A stretch of 64,000 bases of DNA, taken from NCBI RefSeq assembly GCF_943733665.1, contig NZ_OX030782.1:5194501-5258500 (forward strand). Direction: 5' to 3'. Made by a program: the position numbers and the translations under genes. A model generated the notes under the pieces. The model worked only from the letters and a program-made list of their open reading frames with translations. It had not been told where the DNA came from and ran no database searches. Below are positions 43,361 through 52,614 of the stretch, one piece after another (the stretch's first letter is position 1; each line of letters begins with the position of its first letter). This DNA comes from Aquimarina sp. Aq107. Lineage in GTDB: Bacteria; Bacteroidota; Bacteroidia; Flavobacteriales; Flavobacteriaceae.

Positions 43361-44692
43361 TTTCTTTCTTTTTTTCTCAGTGTAGTAACTCTTTAGTGAA
43401 GTTGTTAAATTACTAAAGCCTAATACGGATATAATTAAATAACTAGGTAGAATAGGTACGAAAAATCTTGAAGCTCCCAAAGGACCTGTCAGTGCAACGA
43501 TATATAAAATAATAAATAATATTGTTGCTAATATGAAACTTGTTTCACGATAATTCTTTATCCAAAACCAAATAAACCCAACGCCTTTTAAGAGGTTAAA
43601 AATCAAAATAATACTCAGGATAAAAAGAAGGGGTATTGGTTGGTTTTTTAGAAAGGTTATTGCTCCTCGAACACCTTTATTATTAATATGGTGCAGTAGA
43701 CCAACTTCTGGGTTCTCAGAATGCATTTTGAAAAAATTAAATAAATCAAATCTACCCGGATCTATAAATATTCGTACACATCCTTTTGCGTGAAATATAC
43801 CGTAGCCTACGATGTCATCTTTTAGATACGAGATCACCTCTCTTTTTATAAAATCTTGTTGCTTTTTGTAACTATTAATTGCTATTGCATCTTGTTTGAT
43901 TTGATTAGAAATTGTTCTCGCTTTTTCTGCACCGAATTTATTCTCATGAAAGTATTTTAGATTCCATTCTAATAAATTAATGTTCTGAATGCTCGAAAAA
44001 TCAGAACTTCCGGTTCTTTTAAAATTCCACGATACGTATAAGATAAAAATTAGGATTGGTAAAATAGCGCTAAAAGGGCTAAATCGGATTTTGGTTTTTT
44101 TATATAGTAAATAAGTGATAAAAATATTAGGAACTATAAATAAATAAAAAACAGGTTTTGTTAGAAACAATAGTATTATAACTATTTGATACCAAAGGAC
44201 ATTTTTCCAAGAAGGGGTTTTTAAGCACTGATGCAATCTATAGATGAGCAGTACTATAATGAATTGAAAAAAAATCTCACTCATTATAAGATTGCTGTAT
44301 ATGAATTGATTTATAGATGTAATAATAAAAAAGAAAAAGAGACCATTATTTATTTTGAAATTATTTTCCTCAAACACTTTTTTGATCAGTAATATGCTGC
44401 ATATGGAAATAAGATTTTGACACAGTAATATTCCTATTTTGGTTTTTAAAAATAAAGAAGAGATAATGATAAATATACTATATAAAGGAGGTCTTTTTGT
44501 ATAATGTCGGTAATCTATAGCGTCATTCAAATCTCTTGAGTAGAATTCGAAATTAGTTAAAATGTTCTTAGCTAATTCATAATATTCATAGGAGTCCATT
44601 AAGAAAAAATCTCCAATGAAAATTTTTATTATCAAGAATAAAAGATGAAATCCTATTAAGCCAATAGTAAAAGGACTAATCTTGATTGTCAT
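43349..44692 (-). CDS. ArnT/PMT-like (GT39-type) membrane glycosyltransferase
   Basis: A 447-aa polytopic membrane protein with about ten or more helices and an early periplasmic loop containing DAIDYRHYTKRPPLYSIF; the Asp and the RPPLY segment resemble the catalytic loop of ArnT/PMT_2 proteins that transfer sugars from polyprenyl phosphate donors. Acceptor unknown. Overlaps the lrp-type gene start by 4 bases, so the two are coupled on the minus strand. The polyprenol-phosphate mannosyltransferase at 50540 could supply its donor (inference). Confidence 0.7.
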   Translation of the reverse strand: MTIKISPFTIGLIGFHLLFLIIKIFIGDFFLMDSYEYYELAKNILTNFEFYSRDLNDAIDYRHYTKRPPLYSIFIIISSLFLKTKIGILLCQNLISICSILLIKKVFEENNFKINNGLFFFFIITSINQFIYSNLIMSEIFFQFIIVLLIYRLHQCLKTPSWKNVLWYQIVIILLFLTKPVFYLFIVPNIFITYLLYKKTKIRFSPFSAILPILIFILYVSWNFKRTGSSDFSSIQNINLLEWNLKYFHENKFGAEKARTISNQIKQDAIAINSYKKQQDFIKREVISYLKDDIVGYGIFHAKGCVRIFIDPGRFDLFNFFKMHSENPEVGLLHHINNKGVRGAITFLKNQPIPLLFILSIILIFNLLKGVGFIWFWIKNYRETSFILATILFIILYIVALTGPLGASRFFVPILPSYLIISVLGFSNLTTSLKSYYTEKKRKKLLN

Positions 44693-45159
44693 ATTTTTAT
44701 CTGTCTGCTTATTTGTTGGTCTAAAGATATAAATGTTTCGGTTCTTGAAACACCTTCGATGGCTTGTATTTCTTTATTTAATACATTCATCAAATGTTCA
44801 TTGTCTTTACAAAGGATTTTAATAAAAATAGACCAATTTCCAGTGGTGTAATGACATTCGATAACTTCAGGGATATCTTTTAACTGTCTAACCGCTTTTG
44901 GGTTGCTGACAGCTTTATCTAAGTAGACTCCGACAAAAGCCATAGTTTTGTATCCTAAAATTTTTGGATCGATAATAAATTTAGATCCCGCGATAAGGCC
45001 AGAAGCTTCTAGTTTTCTTAATCTTTGGTGAATAGCAGCACCCGAAATACCAATTTTTCTGGCAATTTCTAGGATAGGTCTTCGCGCATCTTCCATAAGG
45101 TTACGAAGAATCTCTTTGTCTATACCATCTATTTTTAGATTACCATATTGGCTTTTCAT
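44689..45159 (-). CDS. Lrp/AsnC family transcriptional regulator
   Basis: A 156-aa regulator: N-terminal helix-turn-helix (DGIDKEILRNLMEDARRPIL, ISGAAIHQRLRKLE) and C-terminal RAM ligand-binding domain. Members respond to amino acids and form octamers on DNA. It lies 69 bases downstream of a saccharopine-dehydrogenase-like gene on the same strand, a plausible target together with alanine dehydrogenase. Confidence 0.94.
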   Translation of the reverse strand: MKSQYGNLKIDGIDKEILRNLMEDARRPILEIARKIGISGAAIHQRLRKLEASGLIAGSKFIIDPKILGYKTMAFVGVYLDKAVSNPKAVRQLKDIPEVIECHYTTGNWSIFIKILCKDNEHLMNVLNKEIQAIEGVSRTETFISLDQQISRQIKI

Positions 45160-45228
45160 AAAGATATATGATTACAATTATTAACCAAAAATAGAGGATA
45201 AGATTTAAAATCAGAACTTTTTTTAGAA

Positions 45229-46599
45229 TTATCCTTTAACACCATCAGGATTATATCCCAGGTATTCACGCTCTTTTTCATTAAATATAATTCCGTACTC
45301 TTCTAGTTCTTTTAGTATAGGTGCGTATATTTCTTCTGTAATAGGTATTTGTACTCCGGTAGATGTGATTTCTTTATTTAGTATTTTTAACGTTGCCATT
45401 GCCACAGGAAGTCCAACAGTTTTTGCCATAGAAGTGTATTTTTGATCTTCTCCAATGCTAACCATGGTAGCGTCTATTTGTTTGCGCTCTCCATTAAGTT
45501 CATATCCAAACTTATGGTACATAACAATCATATCTTTATCACCTTCATCTAATGTCCATTTGTCCATTAAAATTTTTTGTAGGATCTGTGCTGGTGTTGC
45601 ATTAGGAATCCCGACTTTTTTATCAATGTTAAAAATGTCGAGTTCTAATAACTTATCCCATATTATATCATCTTGATCGATTTTTAGATAGTGGCGTAGC
45701 TTTAATTCTACTGAATCTGTGGGTGAGTATGCTAGAAATGAATTTGTGAAATCACGGTAACTCATATGCTCTGAGTTGGTTAGTGTGTAATCATCTGCAG
45801 TCATTCCTAATTGCACAAAAATATTCCAAGCTTTAGAAAATCCAACTCTTCTTATTGTACCGCGGTACAAAGTTAGAATGTCTTCTAAGCCATATATGCT
45901 TTGGTATTTTAATGAATTTCTATTCGCATATGCTTCAAAACGACCATATTTTTCTACTTCTAGAAATTCTGTCCTTCTAAATAGTTTATGATAAGGGATG
46001 TATTTGTAAGTTCCTTCTTGAAGAAATTCTGCAGCACCTCCTTGTCCCGCCACGACTACATTTCTAGGATTCCAAGTGAATTTATAGTTCCAAAGATTGG
46101 TGTCACTTTCTGGGGCTACTAATCCTCCAGTAAAAGATTCGAATAAAATTATTTTACCACCTTGATTTCTTATTCTATCAATCACTTGCATAGCACTCAT
46201 GTGATCAATACCAGGATCTACTCCAATTTCGTTCATGAAGATAAGTCCTTTTTTCTTAACTTCTTCGTGTAGTTCTTTCATTTCCTTGCTCACGTAAGAA
46301 GCAGTTACCATTGATTTTTCTAATCTTAGACAATCTTTGGCAACTTCAATATGAAATCTTGCAGGTAACATGGAAACTACAATATCAGCATCTTCGATAG
46401 CTTTTTTTCTAGAGTTTTGATCAAAAACATCTAGGGTAATAGCCTTGGTATTAGGATGGTTAGCAGCTAATGCTTTTGCGTTTGAAAGAGAAATGTCTCC
46501 AATGGTAATATCTAAATTTTCAGAAATAGATTTGTCCTGAAAATATTTGATTAAAACTGCTGTTGATTTACCTGCGCCAATGACTAGTATCTTTCGCAT
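45229..46599 (-). CDS. Saccharopine dehydrogenase-like / lysine dehydrogenase family protein
   Basis: A 456-aa protein with a Rossmann NAD(P) loop (ILVIGAGKSTAVLIKYF), MLPARFHIEVAKDCL, MNEIGVDPGIDHMSAM and FTGGLVAPESDTNLW, all typical of the saccharopine dehydrogenase C-terminal family. Possible reactions are saccharopine to lysine/aminoadipate semialdehyde conversion or lysine 6-dehydrogenation. The Lrp-type regulator next door supports amino acid metabolism. Confidence 0.85.
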   Translation of the reverse strand: MRKILVIGAGKSTAVLIKYFQDKSISENLDITIGDISLSNAKALAANHPNTKAITLDVFDQNSRKKAIEDADIVVSMLPARFHIEVAKDCLRLEKSMVTASYVSKEMKELHEEVKKKGLIFMNEIGVDPGIDHMSAMQVIDRIRNQGGKIILFESFTGGLVAPESDTNLWNYKFTWNPRNVVVAGQGGAAEFLQEGTYKYIPYHKLFRRTEFLEVEKYGRFEAYANRNSLKYQSIYGLEDILTLYRGTIRRVGFSKAWNIFVQLGMTADDYTLTNSEHMSYRDFTNSFLAYSPTDSVELKLRHYLKIDQDDIIWDKLLELDIFNIDKKVGIPNATPAQILQKILMDKWTLDEGDKDMIVMYHKFGYELNGERKQIDATMVSIGEDQKYTSMAKTVGLPVAMATLKILNKEITSTGVQIPITEEIYAPILKELEEYGIIFNEKEREYLGYNPDGVKG

Positions 46600-46752
46600 A
46601 TCTAAATATTATTTTGATAACTTTGATGCGAATGTAGTAAATACATCAAAAAGTAAGTTCTCTATTTTGGCGTATTCGTTATATTTTGAGATAAAATTTG
46701 TCTAAAATTCATTTTTTATTTAAAAAAATGATCAATTATTGCTGAAAAAGGA

Positions 46753-47136
46753 ATGAATAAAACAATTTTGATTACCGGAGGAGTTGCGGCTTTACTAGCT
46801 GTACTATTAGGAGCATTTGGAGCACATGGATTGGAGAAACTCGTAGATGGGAGTAATATCGAATCCTTTAAGACGGGTATTCGTTATCAAATGTATCATG
46901 CAATTTTTTGCATTATTTTAGGTAACATGACTATAATACAAGATGTTGCCAAAAAACGTATTTTTTATTTCTTCTTAATAGGAATGATTCTTTTTTCCGG
47001 GTCAATTTATCTTTTGGTTATGGATGAATTATTAGGAATTTCTTTGTCAAGTATTGGATTTATTACGCCTTTAGGAGGGTTGATGTTAATTCTTGGTTGG
47101 ATTTTCTTTATAATTTCTCTTGTTAAGATTAAGTGA
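46753..47136 (+). CDS. DUF423 membrane protein
   Basis: A 127-aa protein with four membrane helices and the family start LLAVLLGAFGAHGLEKLVD, then FKTGIRYQMYHAI. Function unknown. Independent of its neighbours as far as spacing shows. Confidence 0.88.
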   Translation: MNKTILITGGVAALLAVLLGAFGAHGLEKLVDGSNIESFKTGIRYQMYHAIFCIILGNMTIIQDVAKKRIFYFFLIGMILFSGSIYLLVMDELLGISLSSIGFITPLGGLMLILGWIFFIISLVKIK

Positions 47137-47167
47137 TTTTTTTGACGGTTGGTGTAGTTTTTATTTA

Positions 47168-47175
47168 TAATTTTG
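47168..47175 (+). promoter_or_regulatory. Possible -7 promoter box (TAATTTTG) for pckA
   Basis: Matches TAnnTTTG; a TTTG at 47141-47144 is at a suitable distance for a -33 element. The pckA start is 28 bases downstream. Confidence 0.45.
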
Positions 47176-47203
47176 TCAAACATAACAAACACAACATATT
47201 TTT

Positions 47204-48820
47204 ATGGAACCACTGTATCCAATTACGAAAACGATTTCGTTAAAGCATTACGGTATTGAAAATGCGACAATACGCTACCAGTTATCTCCAGAAGAGCTTC
47301 AGGAAGAAACGGTGCAAAAAGAACAAGGAAAACTTACCAAAAATGGGACACTAGCTGTTAATACGGGTGAGTTTACTGGTCGTTCGCCAATGGATCGTTT
47401 TATTGTAAAAGATCAAATAACCGCCGAAAAAATTTGGTGGGGTGATATCAATATTCCTTTCGAGCCAGATGCTTTTGATAAGCTGTATGACAAAGTTATC
47501 TCGTATCTTTCTGGTAAGGAGATATTTGTAAGAGATAGCTATGCTTGTGCAGATCCTGATTATAAACTAAACATAAGAGTGATCAATGAGTATCCTTGGT
47601 CTAATATGTTTGCTTATAATATGTTTCTTAGGCCAACAGAAGAGGAGTTAAAAGGATTTGATCCAGAATGGACGGTGATTAATGCTCCGGGTTTTATGGC
47701 TGATGCATCTGTTGATGGTACACGCCAGCATAATTTTGCGATATTAAATTTTACTAAAAAAATAGCACTTATTGGTGGAACCGGATATACTGGTGAGATC
47801 AAAAAAGGTATTTTTTCTGCATTGAATTTCATATTACCTGTATATAAAGATACTCTTCCAATGCATTGCTCAGCTAATGTAGGTGAAAAAGGAGATACAG
47901 CTATCTTTTTTGGTCTTTCTGGAACAGGTAAGACTACTTTGTCTACGGACCCTAATCGTAAATTAATTGGGGACGATGAACACGGATGGACAAAAGAAAA
48001 TACTATTTTCAATTTCGAAGGTGGTTGCTATGCGAAGGTAATTGATCTTTCTGCAGAAAAAGAACCAGAGATATATGGAGCCATTAAAAAAGGAGCGATT
48101 CTTGAAAATGTAATAATGGATAATGATGGAGAGGTTGATTATGCAGATACTTCTATAACTCAGAATACACGAGTAAGTTATCCAATTTATCATATTGAAA
48201 ATATTCAGGAGTCTTCTATTGGTAAAAACCCAAAGAACATATTCTTTTTAACTGCTGATGCATTTGGTGTAATGCCTCCTATTTCAAAGCTAACTCCAAG
48301 TCAAGCTGCATATCATTTTATATCTGGGTATACGGCTAAAGTTGCTGGAACTGAAGCTGGAGTTGTAGAACCGACACCTTCTTTTTCCGCTTGTTTTGGT
48401 GCGCCATTTATGCCATTACACCCAGCTAAATATGCTGAGATGTTAGTTAAGAAAATGAAGGATACTGGTGTTAATGTATGGTTAGTGAATACAGGATGGA
48501 CAGGCGGTCCTTACGGTGTAGGGACTAGGATTAAGCTTAAGTACACACGTGCTATGATTCAGGCGGTTCTTAATGGTGATCTAGGATTATATTCCTACGA
48601 TAACTATCATATTCATTCTGTGTTTGGAGTTGCCCAGCCAAGAGAGTGTCCTGGAGTTCCAACAACTGTTCTTAGTCCAAGAGCTACTTGGAATAATGAT
48701 GAAGAATATTATAAAACTGCATTTAAGTTAACAAATGCGTTTAGAGAGAATTTCAAAAAGTTTGAATCGTATGCAAATGAGGAGATCCGTAGAGGAGGTC
48801 CACAACGATATGGTTTTTAG
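47204..48820 (+). CDS. pckA: Phosphoenolpyruvate carboxykinase (ATP)
   Basis: A 538-aa gluconeogenic enzyme converting oxaloacetate and ATP to PEP and CO2. GRSPMDRFIV, MHCSANVGEKGDTAIFFGLSG (only its parts are motifs: the P-loop GLSGTGKTTLS and metal site IGDDEHGW), RVSYPIYHIENI and NTGWTGGPYGVGTRI are present. The ATP-dependent class is clear from the P-loop. Confidence 0.98.
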   Translation: MEPLYPITKTISLKHYGIENATIRYQLSPEELQEETVQKEQGKLTKNGTLAVNTGEFTGRSPMDRFIVKDQITAEKIWWGDINIPFEPDAFDKLYDKVISYLSGKEIFVRDSYACADPDYKLNIRVINEYPWSNMFAYNMFLRPTEEELKGFDPEWTVINAPGFMADASVDGTRQHNFAILNFTKKIALIGGTGYTGEIKKGIFSALNFILPVYKDTLPMHCSANVGEKGDTAIFFGLSGTGKTTLSTDPNRKLIGDDEHGWTKENTIFNFEGGCYAKVIDLSAEKEPEIYGAIKKGAILENVIMDNDGEVDYADTSITQNTRVSYPIYHIENIQESSIGKNPKNIFFLTADAFGVMPPISKLTPSQAAYHFISGYTAKVAGTEAGVVEPTPSFSACFGAPFMPLHPAKYAEMLVKKMKDTGVNVWLVNTGWTGGPYGVGTRIKLKYTRAMIQAVLNGDLGLYSYDNYHIHSVFGVAQPRECPGVPTTVLSPRATWNNDEEYYKTAFKLTNAFRENFKKFESYANEEIRRGGPQRYGF

Positions 48821-48847
48821 AGATAACTAACGAAAAGTAATTTTCAG

Positions 48848-48889
48848 AAACAATAAAGCCAGGAATTTAAATTCCTGGCTTTATTGTTT
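48848..48889. terminator. Perfect-palindrome terminator after pckA
   Basis: Two 21-base arms (48848-48868 and 48869-48889) are exact reverse complements with no spacer, with the core GCCAGGAATTTAAATTCCTGG; A and T flanks allow termination in both directions, serving pckA and the convergent hemD. Confidence 0.85.
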
Positions 48890-48927
48890 TATTAAACTAT
48901 ATGTATAAGTAGTTATATAGTATATAT

Positions 48928-49674
48928 TTATTTTTTGTTTGCTTCTTTAATGTATTTCTGTAATGCCATAGTCATTGAAGGTGTTTCTGGAGTGGGAGCT
49001 TGTATGTTCACTTCCAAGTTATGTTCTTTAGCAGCTTTTACTGTAGAATTTCCAAAAACGGCAATACGTGTATCATTCTGTTTGAAATCAGGGAAGTTTT
49101 CAAATAGTGATTTTATCCCAGAAGGGCTAAAAAACACTAGTATATCGTAAAATACATCTCTTAAGTTAGAGAGGTCACTAACTACTGTTTTGTAAAAAAT
49201 AGCTTGCTTCCATTGTACCTTTAAATTGTCTAAAGTATCTGGAATTTCTGGCTTTAATTTATCTGAAGAAGGTAATAAAAACTTCTCATTTTTATATTTC
49301 TTAATCAAAGGAGTTAACTCTTGAAAAGTACGTTTACCTACGTAAATCTTCCTTTTTCTATAAACTACATACTTTTGCAAGTAATAAGCAACTGCCTCAC
49401 TCTGACAAAAATACTTAAGAGCGTCAGGAACTTTAAAACGCATTTCTTCAGCAATTCTGAAAAAATGATCTACAGAGTTTCTGCTGGTAAGTATAATAGC
49501 AGTGTATTGCGATAAATCCACTTTTTGTTGTCTCACTTCCTTAGCATCTACGCCCTCTACGTGAATAAACGGTATAAAGTCAATTTTTACCTTTTCTTTC
49601 TCCTCAAGTTCGAAATAAGGCGAATTTTCTACTTTAGGCTCTGGCTGTGAGACCAAAATCGTTTTCACTTTCAT
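48928..49674 (-). CDS. hemD: Uroporphyrinogen-III synthase
   Basis: A 248-aa heme-pathway enzyme with the weakly conserved two-lobed fold: AIILTSRNSVDHFF in the first half, FLLPSSDKLKPEIP and ILVFFSPSGIKSLFENF, then IAVFGNSTVKAAKEH. Sequence conservation is low in this family, but the pattern and the upstream DUF4271 gene are usual for Flavobacteriaceae. Confidence 0.88.
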   Translation of the reverse strand: MKVKTILVSQPEPKVENSPYFELEEKEKVKIDFIPFIHVEGVDAKEVRQQKVDLSQYTAIILTSRNSVDHFFRIAEEMRFKVPDALKYFCQSEAVAYYLQKYVVYRKRKIYVGKRTFQELTPLIKKYKNEKFLLPSSDKLKPEIPDTLDNLKVQWKQAIFYKTVVSDLSNLRDVFYDILVFFSPSGIKSLFENFPDFKQNDTRIAVFGNSTVKAAKEHNLEVNIQAPTPETPSMTMALQKYIKEANKK

Positions 49675-49709
49675 ATATAGTCTTTATTTCTAATACGTCA
49701 TCCTAATAA

Positions 49710-50363
49710 TTATATAATTAGCTTGTACAGCATAAAATAGGGTGCGATTTCAAGAGCGCAAAGATACAAAATAAAATAAAACAAGTTGTTTAAAATGACG
49801 TTTTCATTCCTTCTGTATACAGAAAAAAGTATGATTAGGTTTAATAGTAGTAAAGAAACTATCAATATAATCATAACAATTTTTGAAGGTTTCACACTAT
49901 AAACGAATAATAAATTAAGAGGTAATAAAATAACCCCCAAAAAATTACGATATGATATTTTATAGAATAAATAATCTTCAATCAAAGTTTCGATTGAAAA
50001 TATTGTCGAAATAATCTTTTCAATTAAAATTTTACATATAAAGACAAAAAGGTAAAGAGAAGCAATTTTAAAATAGAACATCATATCAATACTATCTCCT
50101 TGCCATTGGAAAGCCTCTATACATAAATATGCAAAAAGAGATATAGAAAGAATCTGTGCTAAAATAAGAACGGAGTTGAAAAATGTAGAAAGTTTATTTC
50201 CTTTTTGATTAACAACTACATATTTGTTAGTGTTAAAAAGCATTATAAATTCAGAAAAACGAATAGAATTTATAAGTTTAGCAGATGCTAATAACGTAAT
50301 TGATACCATAATTACTATGGTGATCCAATCTGTCGAAATAAGTTCTCTCGCAATAAATTTCAT
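49710..50363 (-). CDS. DUF4271 membrane protein
   Basis: A 217-aa polytopic membrane protein (about six helices) of the Bacteroidetes DUF4271 family, which commonly precedes hemD as here (35 bases). Function unknown. Conserved-looking start ELISTDWITIVIM and middle ILIEKIISTIFSIE. Confidence 0.8.
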   Translation of the reverse strand: MKFIARELISTDWITIVIMVSITLLASAKLINSIRFSEFIMLFNTNKYVVVNQKGNKLSTFFNSVLILAQILSISLFAYLCIEAFQWQGDSIDMMFYFKIASLYLFVFICKILIEKIISTIFSIETLIEDYLFYKISYRNFLGVILLPLNLLFVYSVKPSKIVMIILIVSLLLLNLIILFSVYRRNENVILNNLFYFILYLCALEIAPYFMLYKLII

Positions 50364-50413
50364 ACTCTTTTAAAGAGGTAAAATTAAGTCATACGTATAA
50401 CATAATAAAATAA

Positions 50414-50447
50414 AGTGTTGTAAATAAAGATGCAACACTATTTTTTT
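50414..50447 (+). terminator. Terminator-like hairpin in a divergent intergenic region
   Basis: AGTGTTG (50414-50420) and CAACACT (50433-50439) pair over 7 bp and are followed by ATTTTTTT. It lies between the minus-strand DUF4271 start and the plus-strand promoter at 50516, so it would end a plus-strand transcript that has no known gene. Confidence 0.55.
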
Positions 50448-50515
50448 GGGATAGTTATATAAATAAACAATAATAATAGCCTTAAAAACTGAAAATAATC
50501 TAGTGATTATTTAGT

Positions 50516-50523
50516 TATATTTG
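50516..50523 (+). promoter_or_regulatory. -7 promoter box (TATATTTG)
   Basis: Matches the TAnnTTTG consensus, 16 bases before the start of the glycosyltransferase gene, implying a very short leader. Confidence 0.5.
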
Positions 50524-50539
50524 CCTGAAAACAGCTTAG

Positions 50540-51271
50540 ATGGTGGATGCCGTAGTAATTATTCCTACCTATAATGAAATTGAAAATGTGGAGCGTATAA
50601 TAAAAAATGTGCTTGCACTCCAACGTGATTTCGATATTCTGATTGTAGATGATAACTCTCCAGATGGTACAGCAGCAAAAGTTAAGGTGCTGCAGGAAGA
50701 GTATCCGGAACATTTGTTTTTGTTGGAAAGGGAAGGTAAGTTGGGGCTGGGTACGGCTTATATTACAGGATTTAAATGGGCTTTAGAAAAATCCTATGAA
50801 TATATTTTTGAAATGGATGCGGATTTTTCACATAATCCAAATGATTTAATAAGATTGTATAATGCTTGTGCTAAAGGGACATCACAGGTAGCGGTAGGAT
50901 CGAGATATGTAACAGGTGTGAATGTTGTTAATTGGCCAATGAGTAGAGTACTTTTATCTTGGTTAGCATCAAAATATGTGCGCTTTATTACTGGAATGAA
51001 TATTCATGATACTACAGCAGGTTTTGTTTGCTACAAAAGAGAGGTTTTGGAAAAAATCGATCTTAATAAAATAAAGTTTGTTGGATATGCTTTTCAAATT
51101 GAAATGAAGTACAAAGCTTATTTATCAAAATTTAAAATAAAAGAAATACCCGTAATATTTACGGACCGAACACGTGGTACTTCTAAGATGAGTAAAGGAA
51201 TTATTTCTGAAGCTGTTTTTGGAGTTTTACGAATGAAATTAAAGAGTATGTTTAATAGTTATGAAATATGA
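50540..51271 (+). CDS. Polyprenol monophosphomannose synthase (GT2)
   Basis: A 243-aa GT2 glycosyltransferase of the dolichol/polyprenol-phosphate mannosyltransferase family. IIPTYNEIENVERII, ILIVDDNSPDGTA, EMDADFSHNP (the DxD metal site), GSRYVTG and FTDRTRGTSKM are hallmark segments. No C-terminal membrane domain, so it is a peripheral enzyme. It makes the lipid-linked donor used by GT39-type transferases. Overlaps the dihydroorotase gene by 4 bases. Confidence 0.92.
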   Translation: MVDAVVIIPTYNEIENVERIIKNVLALQRDFDILIVDDNSPDGTAAKVKVLQEEYPEHLFLLEREGKLGLGTAYITGFKWALEKSYEYIFEMDADFSHNPNDLIRLYNACAKGTSQVAVGSRYVTGVNVVNWPMSRVLLSWLASKYVRFITGMNIHDTTAGFVCYKREVLEKIDLNKIKFVGYAFQIEMKYKAYLSKFKIKEIPVIFTDRTRGTSKMSKGIISEAVFGVLRMKLKSMFNSYEI

Positions 51272-52614
51272 TCATGAATAGTGTATTGATTAAGAATGCT
51301 AATATTGTTAATGAAGGAAAGATTTTTAACGGAGATGTATACATAGAGAATGGCTTCTTTAAAGAAATAGCTTCCCAAATTAGTGCTAAATCTCCAGATG
51401 TGCAGGTGTTTGATGCTGAAGGAAAATATCTTTTGCCAGGAGTTATAGATGATCAAGTTCATTTTAGAGAACCAGGGCTAACACATAAGGCCACGATAGA
51501 GACAGAATCTAGAGCTGCTATAGCCGGAGGAATTACCTCTTTTATTGAGATGCCAAATACAAATCCACAGACAACTACGATAGAAAAGCTTGAAGAAAAG
51601 TTTGATATAGCGGCTAAAACTAGTTATGCTAACTACTCTTTTATGTTTGGAGGGACAAATGATAATCTCGAGGAAATACTAAAAGTAGATCCGAATAATG
51701 TAGCAGGTCTTAAGTTATTTTTAGGTTCCTCTACAGGGAATATGTTAGTTGATAATCCTGAAGTGTTAGAAAAAATATTTTCATCGACGGACTTGTTAAT
51801 TTCGGTACATTGTGAGGATGAGGAAACTATTAAAAATAATACTGCAATATATAAAGAACGATATGGAGATGATATTCCTATTGATATGCACCCTATAATT
51901 AGAAGTGAAGAAGCCTGCTATTTATCATCTTCTAGAGCTGTTGCTTTAGCTAAAAAAACCGGAGCGAGGTTGCATGTTTTTCATCTTTCTACGGCAAAGG
52001 AATTAGAGTTATTTACAAATAAAATACCATTAAAAGATAAAAAAATTACGGCAGAGGTATGTATACACCACCTTTGGTTTTCTAATGAGGATTATAGGCA
52101 AAAAGGTACTTTGATAAAATGGAATCCTGCTGTGAAAACATCAAAAGATAGAGATGCTTTGTTTCAAGCATTGCTTGATGATAAATTAGACGTGATTGCT
52201 ACAGATCATGCTCCTCATACTAAAGAGGAAAAAGACAATGTATATACAAAAGCTCCTTCAGGAGGACCATTAGTACAGCATGCATTACCTGCTATGTTGG
52301 AGTTTTATCATAGAGATAAGATTTCTTTAGAAAAAATTGTAGAGAAAATGTGTCATAATCCTGCGATCTTATTTCAGGTAGAGAAGAGAGGTTACATTAA
52401 AGAAGGGTATTGTGCTGATGCGGTTTTAGTGGATCTAAATGCTCCGTGGACTGTTAATACTGATAATATAGCATATAAATGCGGTTGGTCACCATTTGAG
52501 GGAACTACCTTTAAGTCAAGAATCACTCACACGTTCGTTAATGGAAGTTTAGTATACAAGAATTTTAAATTTTATGACGTGAAAAATGCGCAACGATTAA
52601 CTTTTGATAGATGA
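51268..52614 (+). CDS. Dihydroorotase
   Basis: A 448-aa amidohydrolase of pyrimidine synthesis. Metal site DQVHFREPGLTHKATI, the carbamylated-lysine region GLKLFLGSSTGNM, HVFHLSTAKEL and ATDHAPHTKEEK identify the class I-type dihydroorotase of Bacteroidetes. Start ATG overlaps the previous stop; a second ATG lies two codons later. Followed with 4 bases overlap by a DUF4296 lipoprotein. Confidence 0.95.
   Translation: MIMNSVLIKNANIVNEGKIFNGDVYIENGFFKEIASQISAKSPDVQVFDAEGKYLLPGVIDDQVHFREPGLTHKATIETESRAAIAGGITSFIEMPNTNPQTTTIEKLEEKFDIAAKTSYANYSFMFGGTNDNLEEILKVDPNNVAGLKLFLGSSTGNMLVDNPEVLEKIFSSTDLLISVHCEDEETIKNNTAIYKERYGDDIPIDMHPIIRSEEACYLSSSRAVALAKKTGARLHVFHLSTAKELELFTNKIPLKDKKITAEVCIHHLWFSNEDYRQKGTLIKWNPAVKTSKDRDALFQALLDDKLDVIATDHAPHTKEEKDNVYTKAPSGGPLVQHALPAMLEFYHRDKISLEKIVEKMCHNPAILFQVEKRGYIKEGYCADAVLVDLNAPWTVNTDNIAYKCGWSPFEGTTFKSRITHTFVNGSLVYKNFKFYDVKNAQRLTFDR

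Noticed and set aside
45196..45234. GGATAA/TTATCC hairpin after the saccharopine-dehydrogenase-like gene
   Set aside because: The stem is 6 bp, includes the stop codon itself and has a long loop; too weak to call a terminator.
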